Positions 1 through 9,716 of a stretch of 64,000 nt of DNA are shown here, in pieces. The stretch spans positions 259,163 to 323,162 of the forward strand of contig NZ_JAJQRC010000001.1 of the NCBI RefSeq assembly GCF_046533115.1. Direction: 5' to 3'. Below the pieces are notes generated by a model, which was not told the origin of the DNA, did not search any database, and saw nothing but the letters and a program-made list of their open reading frames with translations. Position 1 is the first letter of the stretch; the number at the start of each line of letters is the position of its first letter. Made by a program: the position numbers and the translations under genes. The stretch is from JAIRMO01 sp046533115 (GTDB lineage: Bacteria; Spirochaetota; Spirochaetia; Treponematales; Breznakiellaceae).

Positions 1-2
1 CG

Positions 3-599
3 ACCCCCCAGTGGAAGGATCGCCGGTTTCATGAACGGTGGCTGGGGGGGGATACCATGAATATGTCCATCGGTCAGGGATATACCCTGGTTACCCCTAT
101 TCAAATGGCAAATATGATAGCCATGGTGGTTAATGACGGGGTAATTTATAAACCCCATATTCTTAAAGAGGTCCGGGACCCCTTGTCCGGGGCGGTGGAA
201 ACTACCATTGCCCCCGCCATCCTGCATAAAAGCGATGTGGAGCCGGCGGTTTTTGAAACCGTCCGCCGGAACATGCGGTCGGTTATCAGCGAAGGAACCG
301 CCCGGTTTCCCCTTAACATACCAACCGTGGAAATTGCCGGAAAAACCGGAACCGGCGAAGTTGGTCTTCCGGATCAGTGGCATTCCTGGTTTGCCGCCTA
401 TGCGCCTTACCAGACGGATAATCCGGAAGAACAAATCGTGGTATCCGTTATAGTTGAAGCGGTTAATAAGTGGGAGTGGTGGGCGCCCTATGCGTCGGCC
501 ATCATCTTTCATGGTATTTTTTCCGGGCAGACCTATGAAGAATCGGTTTCCGCCTTGGGGCTTCAGTATCTGATGCCTATGCAAGGGCGCCGGGAATAA
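3..599 (+). CDS. mrdA: Penicillin-binding protein 2, C-terminal part
   Basis: This is the 3' end of a class B PBP that cross-links peptidoglycan during cell elongation in the periplasm. The frame is open from base 3, so the start lies outside the window; the ATG at 57 is internal. It shows the transpeptidase-typical stretch W-GDT-N-SIGQG followed by LVTP-QMA, and the KTGTGE active-site motif near base 345. The SxxK and SxN motifs must lie upstream. The stop overlaps the rodA start by one base (TAATG), giving the classical mrdA-rodA pair that works as transpeptidase plus glycosyltransferase. Family assignment is firm. Confidence 0.93.
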   Translation, partial: TPQWKDRRFHERWLGGDTMNMSIGQGYTLVTPIQMANMIAMVVNDGVIYKPHILKEVRDPLSGAVETTIAPAILHKSDVEPAVFETVRRNMRSVISEGTARFPLNIPTVEIAGKTGTGEVGLPDQWHSWFAAYAPYQTDNPEEQIVVSVIVEAVNKWEWWAPYASAIIFHGIFSGQTYEESVSALGLQYLMPMQGRRE

Positions 600-1909
600 T
601 GAAATTACGGAATTTGCTGGAAATTGATTTTTCCCTTTTTTTTGCGGCCCTTATCCTGACGTTTTTTGGGATCCTTTTTATTTACTCTTCGGGAATCACT
701 TCTACGGGGGTACTGGTTTCCAATGAGTATATACGGCAGATAGTATGGGCCATAGGCGGCACCATGATTGCCCTCTTTCTGGCGATGATAAATTACCGGC
801 GCTTATACGATTTATCCCTCTATTTTTATTTGGGTACCCTCCTGCTACTTGTGTATACCTGTTTTTTCGGCCGCCTGGTAAACGGGGCTAGGGCATGGAT
901 AGGGATCGGCTCCTTTGGAATTCAACCGTCGGAATTCGCAAAAATCACCACGATTATTTTGCTGGCCCGGTATCTGGATTCTTCAAAAAAAAATCAAAAG
1001 CACCTGGTCCGGTTTGCCGTTTCCTGTATTATTGTTTTTATTCCCATGGGAATCGTCCTTCTGCAGCCTGATTTCGGTACGTCCCTGGTTTTTATTCCCA
1101 TTCTCCTGGGCATGACCTTTGTTGCGGGCATATCCTTTCGGTATATTGTTTTTTTAAGCGCCTGTATTCTCTTTACGGGAATATTTATGGTACTACCCCT
1201 TTGGCAGAGTTACATATTGCAGGGCGCCATGCCCTTCCTCTCAATCATTCAGAATGTCCGGTTTGTGGCTATCAGTGTGGCCGCCTTGTTCCTGGTGATG
1301 GTTATCGCCTTGATCGGAGTGCGGTTGTATAAAAAACAATATTTTTTTTGGATTATATACGGAGCGGCGATTATTACCTTTTCCCTCGGGGCATCCTTTA
1401 TATCCCATAAGGTATTAAAGGATTATCAGATCATGCGGCTCATCGTGTTTCTGGACCCCAATGTAGATCCCCGGGGGGCGGGGTGGAATATTATCCAATC
1501 CATTACCGCCATAGGTTCCGGAGGGCTTTTAGGTAAAGGGTATCTCCAGGGAACGCAAAGTCATTACCGTTTTCTTCCCCAACAAAGTACGGATTTTATT
1601 TTTTCTATTTTTGCCGAAGAATGGGGACTTCTGGGGGGAATTTTAGTGTTCACCCTGTTTCTCCTTATTTGTCTCAGGCTGATAAGAATTATGAAAACCA
1701 CCGCGGATGTTTTTGGTTCCTTTATTGCGGCGGGCCTATCCGCCATGTATATTTTTCATTTTTTGGTCAATGTGGGGATGACCATGGGGATTATGCCCAT
1801 CACCGGAATCCCCCTTTTATTTATGTCCTATGGCGGTTCCGCCCTCCTATCCGCCATGAGTGGTATAGGTTTATCCCTCAGCATCTATATCAGAAGGTAT
1901 CAACATTAA
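599..1909 (+). CDS. rodA: Rod-shape glycosyltransferase RodA (SEDS family)
   Basis: 436-residue polytopic membrane protein of the FtsW/RodA/SpoVE family, which polymerises glycan strands for side-wall growth in partnership with PBP2. About ten hydrophobic segments are visible. The C-terminal signature is present (NVGMTMGIMPITGIPLLFMSYGG), as are the conserved QPDFGT motif in the middle and an R-Q-STDFIFS stretch. The start overlaps the PBP2 stop, implying translational coupling. Length is slightly over the usual 370-420. RodA rather than FtsW is chosen because it follows PBP2 directly. Confidence 0.93.
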   Translation: MKLRNLLEIDFSLFFAALILTFFGILFIYSSGITSTGVLVSNEYIRQIVWAIGGTMIALFLAMINYRRLYDLSLYFYLGTLLLLVYTCFFGRLVNGARAWIGIGSFGIQPSEFAKITTIILLARYLDSSKKNQKHLVRFAVSCIIVFIPMGIVLLQPDFGTSLVFIPILLGMTFVAGISFRYIVFLSACILFTGIFMVLPLWQSYILQGAMPFLSIIQNVRFVAISVAALFLVMVIALIGVRLYKKQYFFWIIYGAAIITFSLGASFISHKVLKDYQIMRLIVFLDPNVDPRGAGWNIIQSITAIGSGGLLGKGYLQGTQSHYRFLPQQSTDFIFSIFAEEWGLLGGILVFTLFLLICLRLIRIMKTTADVFGSFIAAGLSAMYIFHFLVNVGMTMGIMPITGIPLLFMSYGGSALLSAMSGIGLSLSIYIRRYQH

Positions 1910-1912
1910 TTT

Positions 1913-4300
1913 ATGGAGATCCGCTATATTGATCCCCTGGTGGAATTAGGCCCCTTATTATTGGAAGTTGAAAAGCCTGCCCGTTATATCGGCGGGGAAT
2001 ACGGAGCCATCATAAAACAGGAGGGGGCGTTCCGTACCCTCATTGCTTTTCCCGATCTTTACGAAATCGGCATGTCCAACCAGGCGCTGAAAATTCTCTA
2101 TAACCGGCTTAACCGGCTGGAGGGGGTATCCTGTGACCGGGCCTTTGCCCCGGTACCTGACTTTGAAGCCCTGCTAAAGAAACAGGGGATCCCCCTTTAC
2201 GGCCTGGATACCGGTATAGCCCTAAAGGATCTGGATATGCTCTGTTTTACCCTGGGTTATGAATTGGGTATTACCGGTGTGTTGACCATCCTGGACCTTG
2301 CCCATATTCCCCTCCGTGCTGCGGAACGGGGGGATGGGGATCCCATCATCGTCATGGGCGGTCCCTGTGTTTCCAATCCCCGGCCCTACGAGGGATTTAT
2401 CGATGCTTTTTGGATAGGAGAGGCAGAGGCCGGTTTTTTTGAATTGATCCAAACCCTGGCAGACAAAAAAAAGACGGGGGAGGGGAGGGAAGGGCTGCTT
2501 TCCTTGCTTGTTTCCCATCCCCATATATGGACCCGGGGCAAGGCCGGGGCAAGCCGGGCGGTGGACAGCGCCTTTGCCCAACGGCCCCCGGAGGCGGCGG
2601 TATTTCCCGTTCCCAGTATGAAAATAATACAACACCACGGGGCGGTGGAGCTTATGCGGGGCTGCCCCAACGGCTGCCGTTTCTGCCATGCCGGGTACTG
2701 GTACCGGCCCATGCGTCAGAAACCGGCGGATACGATCCGGCAGGAAATCGCCGCCCTGATAGATCAGGGGGGATTCCGGGAGATAAGCCTCTCCTCCCTT
2801 TCTACCGGGGATTACCGGCACATCGACGATCTGGTCACCTCCCTTAACGCCGCCTACGCTTCCCGGTACATCTCCTTCCAGCTTCCCTCCCTCAGGGTTT
2901 CCACCTTTTCCCTGCCCTTGTTGGAAAAGGTGTCCGAGGTTAGGAAAAGCGGCCTAACCTTTGCCGTGGAAACTCCGGCGGATGCCTGGCAGCTATCGAT
3001 AAACAAGGAGGTAAGCCGGGAACAGGTGGTCGCCATCCTCCGGGAGGCGAAAAAGCAGGGCTGGCGGGGGGCGAAGTTCTACTTTATGGTGGGCCTTCCC
3101 CTGGGGAACGGGGGGGGATGCGGTACCGAGGAGGGGGAGATCGTCGATTTTATCCTGGATGTCGCGGCCCGGACCGGGATGCACTTCCATATCAATGTGG
3201 GTACCTTTATCCCCAAACCCCATACCCCCTATCAGGGGGTCCCCCAGATCAGCGAAGTAGAGGCCCGGGAAAAGCTTGATTTTATCCGATCCCGGCTCAG
3301 ACCCCGGGGACACAAGGTGGGTATTCAGGACCCCTTTGTTTCCACCCTGGAGGGGATCATATCCCGGGGAGACGAAAGGGTAGGGGACTTGATCGAAGAC
3401 GCCTACCGTGAAGGCTGCCGTTTGGACGCCTGGGCCGAATACTTCCAGGGAGACCGCTGGACTTCCCTCCTGGAAAAGTATCGTCCCCTGGGGGAGGAGA
3501 TCCTCGGGGCCCGTAAATCGGGAACCGCCCTTCCCTGGGATTGTATTGATTCCGGCACTAGCCGCGGTTTTCTTACCGAGGAATGGAAAAAATCAGCAGA
3601 AAAAGAAATTACTTTACCATGTATGAATAATTGTACTCATTTTTGCGGAAATTGTCATGGCGATAACAAGATAGTCGAAAATAATATACATAGTAAAGTA
3701 ATTTCTGATGGTATTTCTCAGGGGTTTACGGCCCCGCAGATTAAGAAACCGGCTCCCGATACCTACCGAATCCTCTTTTCCTTTTCCAAGACCGGAAAGG
3801 GGGTGTTTCTTTCCCATCTCGGCGTAATAGAGGTCTTTTCCATGGCCTTTATCCGCTCCGGTATCCCGGTTCTTTTTACCGGAGGCTTCAATCCCCTCCC
3901 CAAACTCGACTTTGCCTCCCCCCTGGCCATGGGGATCGCCGGGGAAGGGGAGATCGCCAGCCTGGACACCGACTATCCCTTTGAGGCGGAATGTTTTAAG
4001 GATACCCTGAACCGGGCGCTTCCCCAGGGTTTTTCCGTGATCGAGGCGGTAAATCTCCTCATCCCCGGGGGGCTCAAGAAACATTCCCTGGCCTCCTTGC
4101 TCTGGGGTTATGAATACGAAGCCCCGGATTCCCACGGGCCGGACCTGGTTAAGGCAGGGGATGAAAAATCATACCGCCTTACCCAAAAAGGCCTCTACGG
4201 CCTTCGTCGCCGGGCCGTTCTGGCCAAGCCCCCGGGGGAAGATATTTCATCATCCTATTTTACCGTATACCGCGGCCTCTATCCGGAAAAGGTCCTCTGA
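1913..4300 (+). CDS. Radical SAM protein fused to DUF2344 domain
   Basis: 795 residues. The N-terminal part (about 1-240) has the sequence around FPDLYEIGMSNQALKILY that is typical of the uncharacterised fused radical SAM family (TIGR03960 type). The SAM/4Fe-4S cluster motif C-P-N-G-C-R-F-C sits near residues 250-257. A second Cys cluster (C-x3-C-x3-C-x2-C) lies near 569-580. From about residue 618 the RILFSFSKTGKGVFLSHL stretch marks the DUF2344 radical SAM-linked domain, often a separate neighbouring gene elsewhere. The substrate is unknown; a tRNA or protein modification is plausible inference. It starts 3 bases after rodA, so it is probably co-transcribed with the elongasome genes. Confidence 0.88.
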   Translation: MEIRYIDPLVELGPLLLEVEKPARYIGGEYGAIIKQEGAFRTLIAFPDLYEIGMSNQALKILYNRLNRLEGVSCDRAFAPVPDFEALLKKQGIPLYGLDTGIALKDLDMLCFTLGYELGITGVLTILDLAHIPLRAAERGDGDPIIVMGGPCVSNPRPYEGFIDAFWIGEAEAGFFELIQTLADKKKTGEGREGLLSLLVSHPHIWTRGKAGASRAVDSAFAQRPPEAAVFPVPSMKIIQHHGAVELMRGCPNGCRFCHAGYWYRPMRQKPADTIRQEIAALIDQGGFREISLSSLSTGDYRHIDDLVTSLNAAYASRYISFQLPSLRVSTFSLPLLEKVSEVRKSGLTFAVETPADAWQLSINKEVSREQVVAILREAKKQGWRGAKFYFMVGLPLGNGGGCGTEEGEIVDFILDVAARTGMHFHINVGTFIPKPHTPYQGVPQISEVEAREKLDFIRSRLRPRGHKVGIQDPFVSTLEGIISRGDERVGDLIEDAYREGCRLDAWAEYFQGDRWTSLLEKYRPLGEEILGARKSGTALPWDCIDSGTSRGFLTEEWKKSAEKEITLPCMNNCTHFCGNCHGDNKIVENNIHSKVISDGISQGFTAPQIKKPAPDTYRILFSFSKTGKGVFLSHLGVIEVFSMAFIRSGIPVLFTGGFNPLPKLDFASPLAMGIAGEGEIASLDTDYPFEAECFKDTLNRALPQGFSVIEAVNLLIPGGLKKHSLASLLWGYEYEAPDSHGPDLVKAGDEKSYRLTQKGLYGLRRRAVLAKPPGEDISSSYFTVYRGLYPEKVL

Positions 4301-4304
4301 TTCT

Positions 4305-4333
4305 GCTAATTCTTTATATTATAAAGAATTAGC
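4305..4333. terminator. AT-rich perfect hairpin between convergent genes
   Basis: A 13-bp perfect inverted repeat starting GCTAATTCTTTA, with a 3-base loop, lies 4 bases past the radical SAM stop and in front of the convergent lipoprotein gene. It is AT-rich with no long T-run, so a bidirectional terminator is likely but not proven. The left arm (14 bases) recurs once at 25187-25200 in another intergenic region. Confidence 0.5.
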
Positions 4334-4428
4334 GATATGTTATAGTAGACAGAATATACATTATGAATAGTAATGAAGATTATGATTGGACGGTTCCAGG
4401 TTTTAAAACCGCCCTCTTCTTTTAGGGT

Positions 4429-5097
4429 TTAGGGTAAACGGAAAACACCGATAAACGTAGGCTTACTGTAAATAGTTGAATAATTATCACTTACCCCGAC
4501 GGCGACAACATACATGGCGACATAGGTATACATGGGCCCGCTTCCGCCGGTGGTGGGCTGGACATCGCTATTTCTGGATGCGTTTTCGGCACTGTAAAGA
4601 TCCGTTTGGTTCCGGAATAAGCGATCCGGGGCCGGGTTATATACCGCGGATGAACGTTGTATGGGATTGCCGTTGATTACGGGCGGATCTTGACCGAAAT
4701 CAATGGTATAGGTTCCCGGCAAAAATTGAGTATCCAGGGTATAATACTTCCGATTGGTAAAGAGGGTTCCTACGTTGGTCGACGTGGAGGTATCGGGGTT
4801 TGTATACGGCTGTATCGTCGAATAATCACTATATAAATAGGAATTAACAGTAGAAAGCATTCCCTCTTCTATGGTTACTTCCAGTAAATTGCCGCTTACA
4901 TATATCCGGTAATAAATAGCATAATTTCTAAAATAGTCCTCTACGCGTTGGGGAGGAGGCGGAAGCCTTACCGTTGCCAGGGTGTTTAACGTAATAGTGA
5001 TCTCAGACCGATCAACCTGCTCAAGATAGATATAGTCATCCACACCGCAGCTTAAAAAAACAACGGTTATGCCTAGGATATACAGTAATTTTTTCAT
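4429..5097 (-). CDS. Small lipoprotein, function unknown
   Basis: 222 residues with a short charged N-terminus, a hydrophobic core and a lipobox-like LSC-G (Cys about 17), so it should be lipid-anchored in the envelope. The rest is polar, rich in Tyr, Thr, Ser and Asn, with no motif I recognise. The start codon lies one base beyond the stop of the upstream TPR gene, so it is the last gene of the long minus-strand run. It looks like one of the many lineage-restricted Treponema lipoproteins. Confidence 0.8.
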   Translation of the reverse strand: MKKLLYILGITVVFLSCGVDDYIYLEQVDRSEITITLNTLATVRLPPPPQRVEDYFRNYAIYYRIYVSGNLLEVTIEEGMLSTVNSYLYSDYSTIQPYTNPDTSTSTNVGTLFTNRKYYTLDTQFLPGTYTIDFGQDPPVINGNPIQRSSAVYNPAPDRLFRNQTDLYSAENASRNSDVQPTTGGSGPMYTYVAMYVVAVGVSDNYSTIYSKPTFIGVFRLP

Positions 5098-5098
5098 C

Positions 5099-5803
5099 TC
5101 AATCTTGTTCCTCGGATCTCAAAATATTCAGAGCTATCAGCCGGCTCTGTGCTAAATTTACCCAATCTCCCTCGCTTTGCCAACTGTTAATTACCCCTTG
5201 ATAGGCTTCTATAGCGGCATCGTAGTTGTTTAAGGATTCTTCCAGCCTTCCTATGGCAAACTGAGCCCTATGGGCGGCGGGGAATTCCGAAAAGCCGGTA
5301 CATTCGGTATAAAGGGCTATGGCCGTTTCTATACTCCCCTGCTCCTCCGCCGCCACCGCGGCATTATACAGCGCCACCGGGGCCAGATAGGTTTTCGGCG
5401 CTTTCCGGGCGGCATTGGTCCAGGCTTCCTGGGCTTCGGCCCAGGATTTTTTATCCCCATAGATGTTTCCTAACAGGGAATAGGCCCGGGCCCCGGCATA
5501 GGAAAAGATCCCCGACGCAAAAGTTTTCAACTCATCCTCCAAAGCCCGGACCTCCTCCTCCTTGGAAGGTTCGTTGATCTCGGAGCGAAGGGCCTCGTAG
5601 CGTTCCCTAAGACCTTCGACCTTGCCTATGGCCTTAGTTTGCAGGGTATCCCGGATGGCAATGGCGGCGATGAGCCCGCCGAAAATAACAATGATACCCA
5701 GCAGTACCGTAAATAAAATTTTACGATTATTTTGAACAAAGTCAACCAAAGTGTCATTTATTTTTTTATCCCGTTCCGCCTTTTCATTAATAGATGTTGC
5801 CAT
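5099..5803 (-). CDS. Membrane-anchored TPR protein
   Basis: 234 residues. A single transmembrane helix (about residues 30-52, ILFTVLLGIIVIFGGLIAAI) follows a short charged cytoplasmic tail. A helical charged segment comes next, then three or so tetratricopeptide-like repeats (YSLLGNIYGDKKSWAEAQEAW, APVALYNAAVAAEEQGSIETA, HRAQFAIGRLEESLNNYDAAI). This resembles YfgM/BamD-like scaffolds of the envelope. I choose the ATG at 5803 because AAGGAG sits 8 bases upstream; the TTG at 5809 is too close to it. The upstream regulator gene ends 3 bases before, and the lipoprotein follows at once. A role in envelope assembly is inference. Confidence 0.82.
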   Translation of the reverse strand: MATSINEKAERDKKINDTLVDFVQNNRKILFTVLLGIIVIFGGLIAAIAIRDTLQTKAIGKVEGLRERYEALRSEINEPSKEEEVRALEDELKTFASGIFSYAGARAYSLLGNIYGDKKSWAEAQEAWTNAARKAPKTYLAPVALYNAAVAAEEQGSIETAIALYTECTGFSEFPAAHRAQFAIGRLEESLNNYDAAIEAYQGVINSWQSEGDWVNLAQSRLIALNILRSEEQD

Positions 5804-5805
5804 AT

Positions 5806-7320
5806 TCAATGCTCCTTAGGATTAATATCGAGTTCTTTAATCAGCCTGGATAAATAGGTCCGTTGAATATCCAGGGCTTTAGCGGTTTCTGTCTGATTCC
5901 AATGGTTTTCTTTTAATATTTTTTGAATAAAATGGGCTTTAAATAGATTGATCGCCTTTTTCAGATTACGGTTTCCTCCCTCTCCATATTCCGATGAGGA
6001 AGGTTCGTTCTTAAGAAAAAGGACATCCCGCGCTATCCGCGGAGGTTTTCCGATAACACAGGCCCGTTCAATACAATTCTCCAACTCCCGGACGTTTCCC
6101 GGCCACGAATAGGACAACATGGCTTCCATGGCCTCGTCGGAAAAACCGTCGAATTGTTTTTTAATGGTACGGATACACTTTTTAAGAAAAAAAGCCGCCA
6201 GTTCCGGAATATCCTCAGGGCGCTGCCTGAGGGGAGGAATATACAGGGGCAGCACATTAAGACGATAATACAGATCACTGCGGAATTCCCCTTTTTTTAC
6301 CAACTCGTCAATATCCTTATTGGTCGCCGCCAAGATTCTTACATTTACCCGCTGGGAAATATCGGATCCGACCTTTTCAAAGGTTTTTTCCTGAATTACC
6401 CGGAGCAGCTTTGCCTGTAACGATAGGGGTAAATCTCCAATTTCATCCAGAAATATGGTTCCCCCGTCGGCCATTTCAAACCGTCCCCGCCGGTTTCCCA
6501 GCGCATGGGTAAAGGCGCCCTTGACGTGCCCGAAGAGTTCACTCTCCAGGAGGCCCTCCGGCAACGCGGCGCAGTTTACCCGGATAAAGGGTTCCTTGCT
6601 CCGGGGGCTGCGGAGGTGTATCTGTTCGGCAAAAATCTCTTTACCCACCCCGCTTTCCCCCAAAATCAGGACCGACGAATCGGTTTTTGCTATCCGGTCA
6701 ATAAGCTCAATTTTTTCCAGGGTCACCGGACTTTTCGCGATGACAGGATGGTACCCCTCTTCCGTATACAGCTCGTCCTGTAATAAACGGATCTCCTCCC
6801 GGGCCCGTTCCATACTGCGGGCATTTTGCAAGGCGATGGCCGCCTGGTTGGAAAAAATTTCAAGCCACTCCAATTCGTCCTGGATAAAATATTTATCGTT
6901 TTTTTTATTGATAAGCTCAATGACCCCGATACATTCATCTTTAACCCGCATGGGAACCGCCATCATGGTCTTACAGGGATACCCAATTTGCTTAAAAAGT
7001 TCAATAAGGTACCGGGCATCATTTTGCACGTCGTTAACGATAACGGATTTATTATGTTCAACCACCCATCCGGCAATACCCGCTCCGGCTTTCATGGTGT
7101 ATTTTTTTACCTCCGCTCCCAAGCCCAAGGCGACCTCAAAATAAAGCTCCCCCGTCTCCCGATTAAGGAGCAGCAATGAGGATGCTTCTCCCTCACAGAG
7201 ACGAGCCGCCGAATCAATAATCTGGGTCAAAAGCATATGTACATCAGAATAATCCGAATTAATAAGATTATTGATCTCGATTAGAGTATTAAATTTTTGG
7301 ACATCAATGGTTGACAGCAT
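5806..7320 (-). CDS. GAF-domain, sigma-54-type AAA+ transcription activator
   Basis: 504 residues. GAF sensor domain at about 15-170, then an AAA+ domain at about 195-430 with Walker A GESGVGKE and Walker B GGTIFLDEIGD, and a Fis-type helix-turn-helix at the C-terminus (ETAKALDIQRTYLSRLIKELDI). This is the NifA/NorR layout of bacterial enhancer-binding proteins. The loop that contacts sigma-54 reads GAFTHA rather than GAFTGA, an unusual substitution of the key Gly. It lies between rpsA and the TPR gene in one minus-strand run. No clear Shine-Dalgarno is visible, so the start is the first ATG consistent with the GAF fold. Confidence 0.9.
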   Translation of the reverse strand: MLSTIDVQKFNTLIEINNLINSDYSDVHMLLTQIIDSAARLCEGEASSLLLLNRETGELYFEVALGLGAEVKKYTMKAGAGIAGWVVEHNKSVIVNDVQNDARYLIELFKQIGYPCKTMMAVPMRVKDECIGVIELINKKNDKYFIQDELEWLEIFSNQAAIALQNARSMERAREEIRLLQDELYTEEGYHPVIAKSPVTLEKIELIDRIAKTDSSVLILGESGVGKEIFAEQIHLRSPRSKEPFIRVNCAALPEGLLESELFGHVKGAFTHALGNRRGRFEMADGGTIFLDEIGDLPLSLQAKLLRVIQEKTFEKVGSDISQRVNVRILAATNKDIDELVKKGEFRSDLYYRLNVLPLYIPPLRQRPEDIPELAAFFLKKCIRTIKKQFDGFSDEAMEAMLSYSWPGNVRELENCIERACVIGKPPRIARDVLFLKNEPSSSEYGEGGNRNLKKAINLFKAHFIQKILKENHWNQTETAKALDIQRTYLSRLIKELDINPKEH

Positions 7321-7334
7321 ACAAATGCGGTCTT

Positions 7335-9050
7335 CTAATTGGTACCCTTAGACTTTAAAAAATCTCCCAGGGTATACTTGGAATCCTCCGCCTCCTCCGC
7401 CGCCATATAACGGGAAAGTTCGTCCCGCTGAACCTTTTTTTGATAATCCCTGATTGAGAAGGCTACCATTGATTTTTCAGGCTGCAATTCCAGAACCACT
7501 GCCTTTATCTTGTCTCCAACCTGATATTTTTTAAGAGCCTCATCGGGATTTTCTTCCCGGTTCTCCGGGAGGTTTGATTTGTGGATAAGTCCTTCGATAC
7601 CGCCGGGGACTTTAACAAAAATACCAAAATCCTTGATAGAAGACACTTCTCCTTCGACTAAACTTCCGGGTTTATAGGTTTTGGCAAAACTTTGCCAGGG
7701 ATCTTCCGAAAGCTGTTTGATTCCAAGCCGTATATGGTGGTTTTCCTGGTCCACATCGATAACCATTACCTCCACCTCCTGGCCCACCGAGAGTTCGCTG
7801 CCGGGACGTTTCTTTTTGGTCCAGGAAAGATCATCCCCATGAAGGAAGCCGTCGATCCCCTCTTCCAGGTTGACAAAAGCCCCCGCATTGGTAATTTTTA
7901 CGACCTTGCGGGAAAGCCTTGTACCCACGGGGTACTTTTCATTGATATCGTTCCATGGATTGGTGGTGACCTGTTTCAGCCCCAGGGACACCCTCCCCGC
8001 CTGGAGATCATATCCCAGGATCATACATTCCACTTCATCCCCAATGGCCAAAACTTCGCCGGGCTTCTGGATCTTCCGTACCCAGGAAAATTCCGAAATA
8101 TGGGCTAAACCTTCGATGCCTTCCTCAAGCTCAATAAAGGCGCCGAAATCGGTTAATTTAGTTACCCTGCCCTTGACGATGTCATTGACATGGTATTTAT
8201 CCTCAAAATGCACCCAGGGATCATCGGTAAAATGTTTGAGGGATAAGTTAATCCGTTTTTCCACCGGATCGATTCTGATAACCTTTAGGCGTATCTCCTG
8301 GCCTTTTTTTACAAAGTCCTTGGGCCGGGTTACATGGCCCCAGCTCATATCGTTGATATGGAGCAACCCGTCGAATCCCCCCAGATCAATAAAAGCGCCA
8401 AAGGAGGTAAAACTCTTTACCGTCCCGACAACCTCAGCGCCTATGGGGGTATTCACAAAGAAATCGGCCCGTTTACGCTCAATTTCTTCTTCGATCCATT
8501 TACGGCGGTTTATCACGATATTGACTTTACCGTCGGAATAAAGCCGCTCCACATAAAAAGAAGTCTTTATTCCCAGGAGTTTTTCCGGTTTATCGACCTT
8601 TTGGGCGTCTGATTGACTTATGGGGAGGAAGGCCCGTACTCCGGCCCCCAGATCCACGTCGTATCCGCCCTTAACCAGCTTTTCGATGGTTCCCTCAATA
8701 ACCGTATGATCCTGAAAAGCCTGCCGGAGATTTTTCCAAAACAACTTAACATCCGCTTTTTGCTTGGAAACAATCACTTCTCCATGTTTATTCTCTTTGG
8801 TAATGAGAATAACCGAAACCACATCCCCGACATTGGGGATTTCGGTAAATTCCGCAATGGGAATCTTTCCCTCCGATTTGTAGCCCACATCGATAAAGAC
8901 CTGGTCTGGGGTAACCTGGATAACAGATCCGTCGACCAGTTGTCCTTCTTCGAGCTGTTCAAGGGATTTAAGATACTCTTCCTGTAATTGTGTTTGGATA
9001 TTGTCCGCGGAATTTTTAGACTCATCCATTTCCACTTCCATCTGAGCCAT
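7335..9050 (-). CDS. rpsA: 30S ribosomal protein S1
   Basis: 571 residues containing six S1 RNA-binding repeats, each with the G-V-----GAFV-L--G--G--H-S pattern (for example VVGTVKSFTSFGAFIDLGGF and VKGRVTKLTDFGAFIELEEG). It recruits mRNA to the small ribosomal subunit. Length matches the six-repeat form. The start has an AAGGAT stretch 6 bases upstream. It lies directly behind cmk, the common bacterial cmk-rpsA arrangement. Assignment is firm. Confidence 0.96.
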   Translation of the reverse strand: MAQMEVEMDESKNSADNIQTQLQEEYLKSLEQLEEGQLVDGSVIQVTPDQVFIDVGYKSEGKIPIAEFTEIPNVGDVVSVILITKENKHGEVIVSKQKADVKLFWKNLRQAFQDHTVIEGTIEKLVKGGYDVDLGAGVRAFLPISQSDAQKVDKPEKLLGIKTSFYVERLYSDGKVNIVINRRKWIEEEIERKRADFFVNTPIGAEVVGTVKSFTSFGAFIDLGGFDGLLHINDMSWGHVTRPKDFVKKGQEIRLKVIRIDPVEKRINLSLKHFTDDPWVHFEDKYHVNDIVKGRVTKLTDFGAFIELEEGIEGLAHISEFSWVRKIQKPGEVLAIGDEVECMILGYDLQAGRVSLGLKQVTTNPWNDINEKYPVGTRLSRKVVKITNAGAFVNLEEGIDGFLHGDDLSWTKKKRPGSELSVGQEVEVMVIDVDQENHHIRLGIKQLSEDPWQSFAKTYKPGSLVEGEVSSIKDFGIFVKVPGGIEGLIHKSNLPENREENPDEALKKYQVGDKIKAVVLELQPEKSMVAFSIRDYQKKVQRDELSRYMAAEEAEDSKYTLGDFLKSKGTN

Positions 9051-9059
9051 GGTTGATCC

Positions 9060-9692
9060 TTATAACTGTATTTTCTCTATTAATTTGTCATAAACTTGAC
9101 TTATGGTCAAGTACGAAGTATCAAAATAAATTACTTCCGGGGCAATTTTAAGGCTTCCTTCGGCTTTATTTTTATCAATTTCATCCCGTTCCAGGATGGC
9201 GCGTTTTATTTCTTCAAGGCTGAGTTTGGAAACCCCCTGGTCATACCGCCTTTGGGCACGGGCATCCGCCGAAGCGTCCAGAAAAAAGCGGTATTCCGCC
9301 TGGGGAAAGACCACGGTGGTCATATCCCTCCCCTCCACCACCACGTTAAGTCCCTCGGCGAGCTTCCGGATAAGATCGTTTACCACGTGCCGGATGGGAA
9401 CAATGGCGGATAGGGGGGCGGAATACCGGTCGATCTCGTCGGTATGGAGGAGGGAGACCACATTTTCCCCTTCCAGGTATACATCGTCGTTCCGGTAGTC
9501 AATCCGGGCTTTTTTCGCGTATTCCAGCGCCTTTTTTTCGTCCGTGGGATTGATATTATTCCGCAAACACCCCAGGGTAATGGCCCGGTAAAGGTTCCCC
9601 GAATTAATATAGGTAAACCCAAGACCCGCCGCTACCAGCCTGGCGATGGTACTTTTTCCTGCCCCTGCCGGTCCGTCTATGGCAATAACCAT
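9060..9692 (-). CDS. cmk: Cytidylate kinase
   Basis: 210 residues. It phosphorylates CMP/dCMP with ATP in the cytoplasm. P-loop GPAGAGKST at residues 6-14, the N-terminal INSGNLYRA element that binds the nucleotide base, and VVEGRDMTTVVFP are all typical of Cmk. It is followed after 9 bases by rpsA. The family usually has D-G-Y-R where this one has N-S-G-N-L-Y-R, a common spirochete variant. Assignment is firm. Confidence 0.94.
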   Translation of the reverse strand: MVIAIDGPAGAGKSTIARLVAAGLGFTYINSGNLYRAITLGCLRNNINPTDEKKALEYAKKARIDYRNDDVYLEGENVVSLLHTDEIDRYSAPLSAIVPIRHVVNDLIRKLAEGLNVVVEGRDMTTVVFPQAEYRFFLDASADARAQRRYDQGVSKLSLEEIKRAILERDEIDKNKAEGSLKIAPEVIYFDTSYLTISQVYDKLIEKIQL

Positions 9693-9716
9693 GCTCCTCC
9701 CCTCCTCCCTGGCCGG

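Noticed and set aside
2222..2821. 199-codon minus-strand frame inside the radical SAM gene
   Set aside because: It is a shadow of a well-supported gene and is Gly/Pro-rich.
6455..7144. 229-codon plus-strand frame inside the sigma-54-type activator
   Set aside because: Complement of conserved GAF/AAA+ coding sequence; Ser-rich with no domain.
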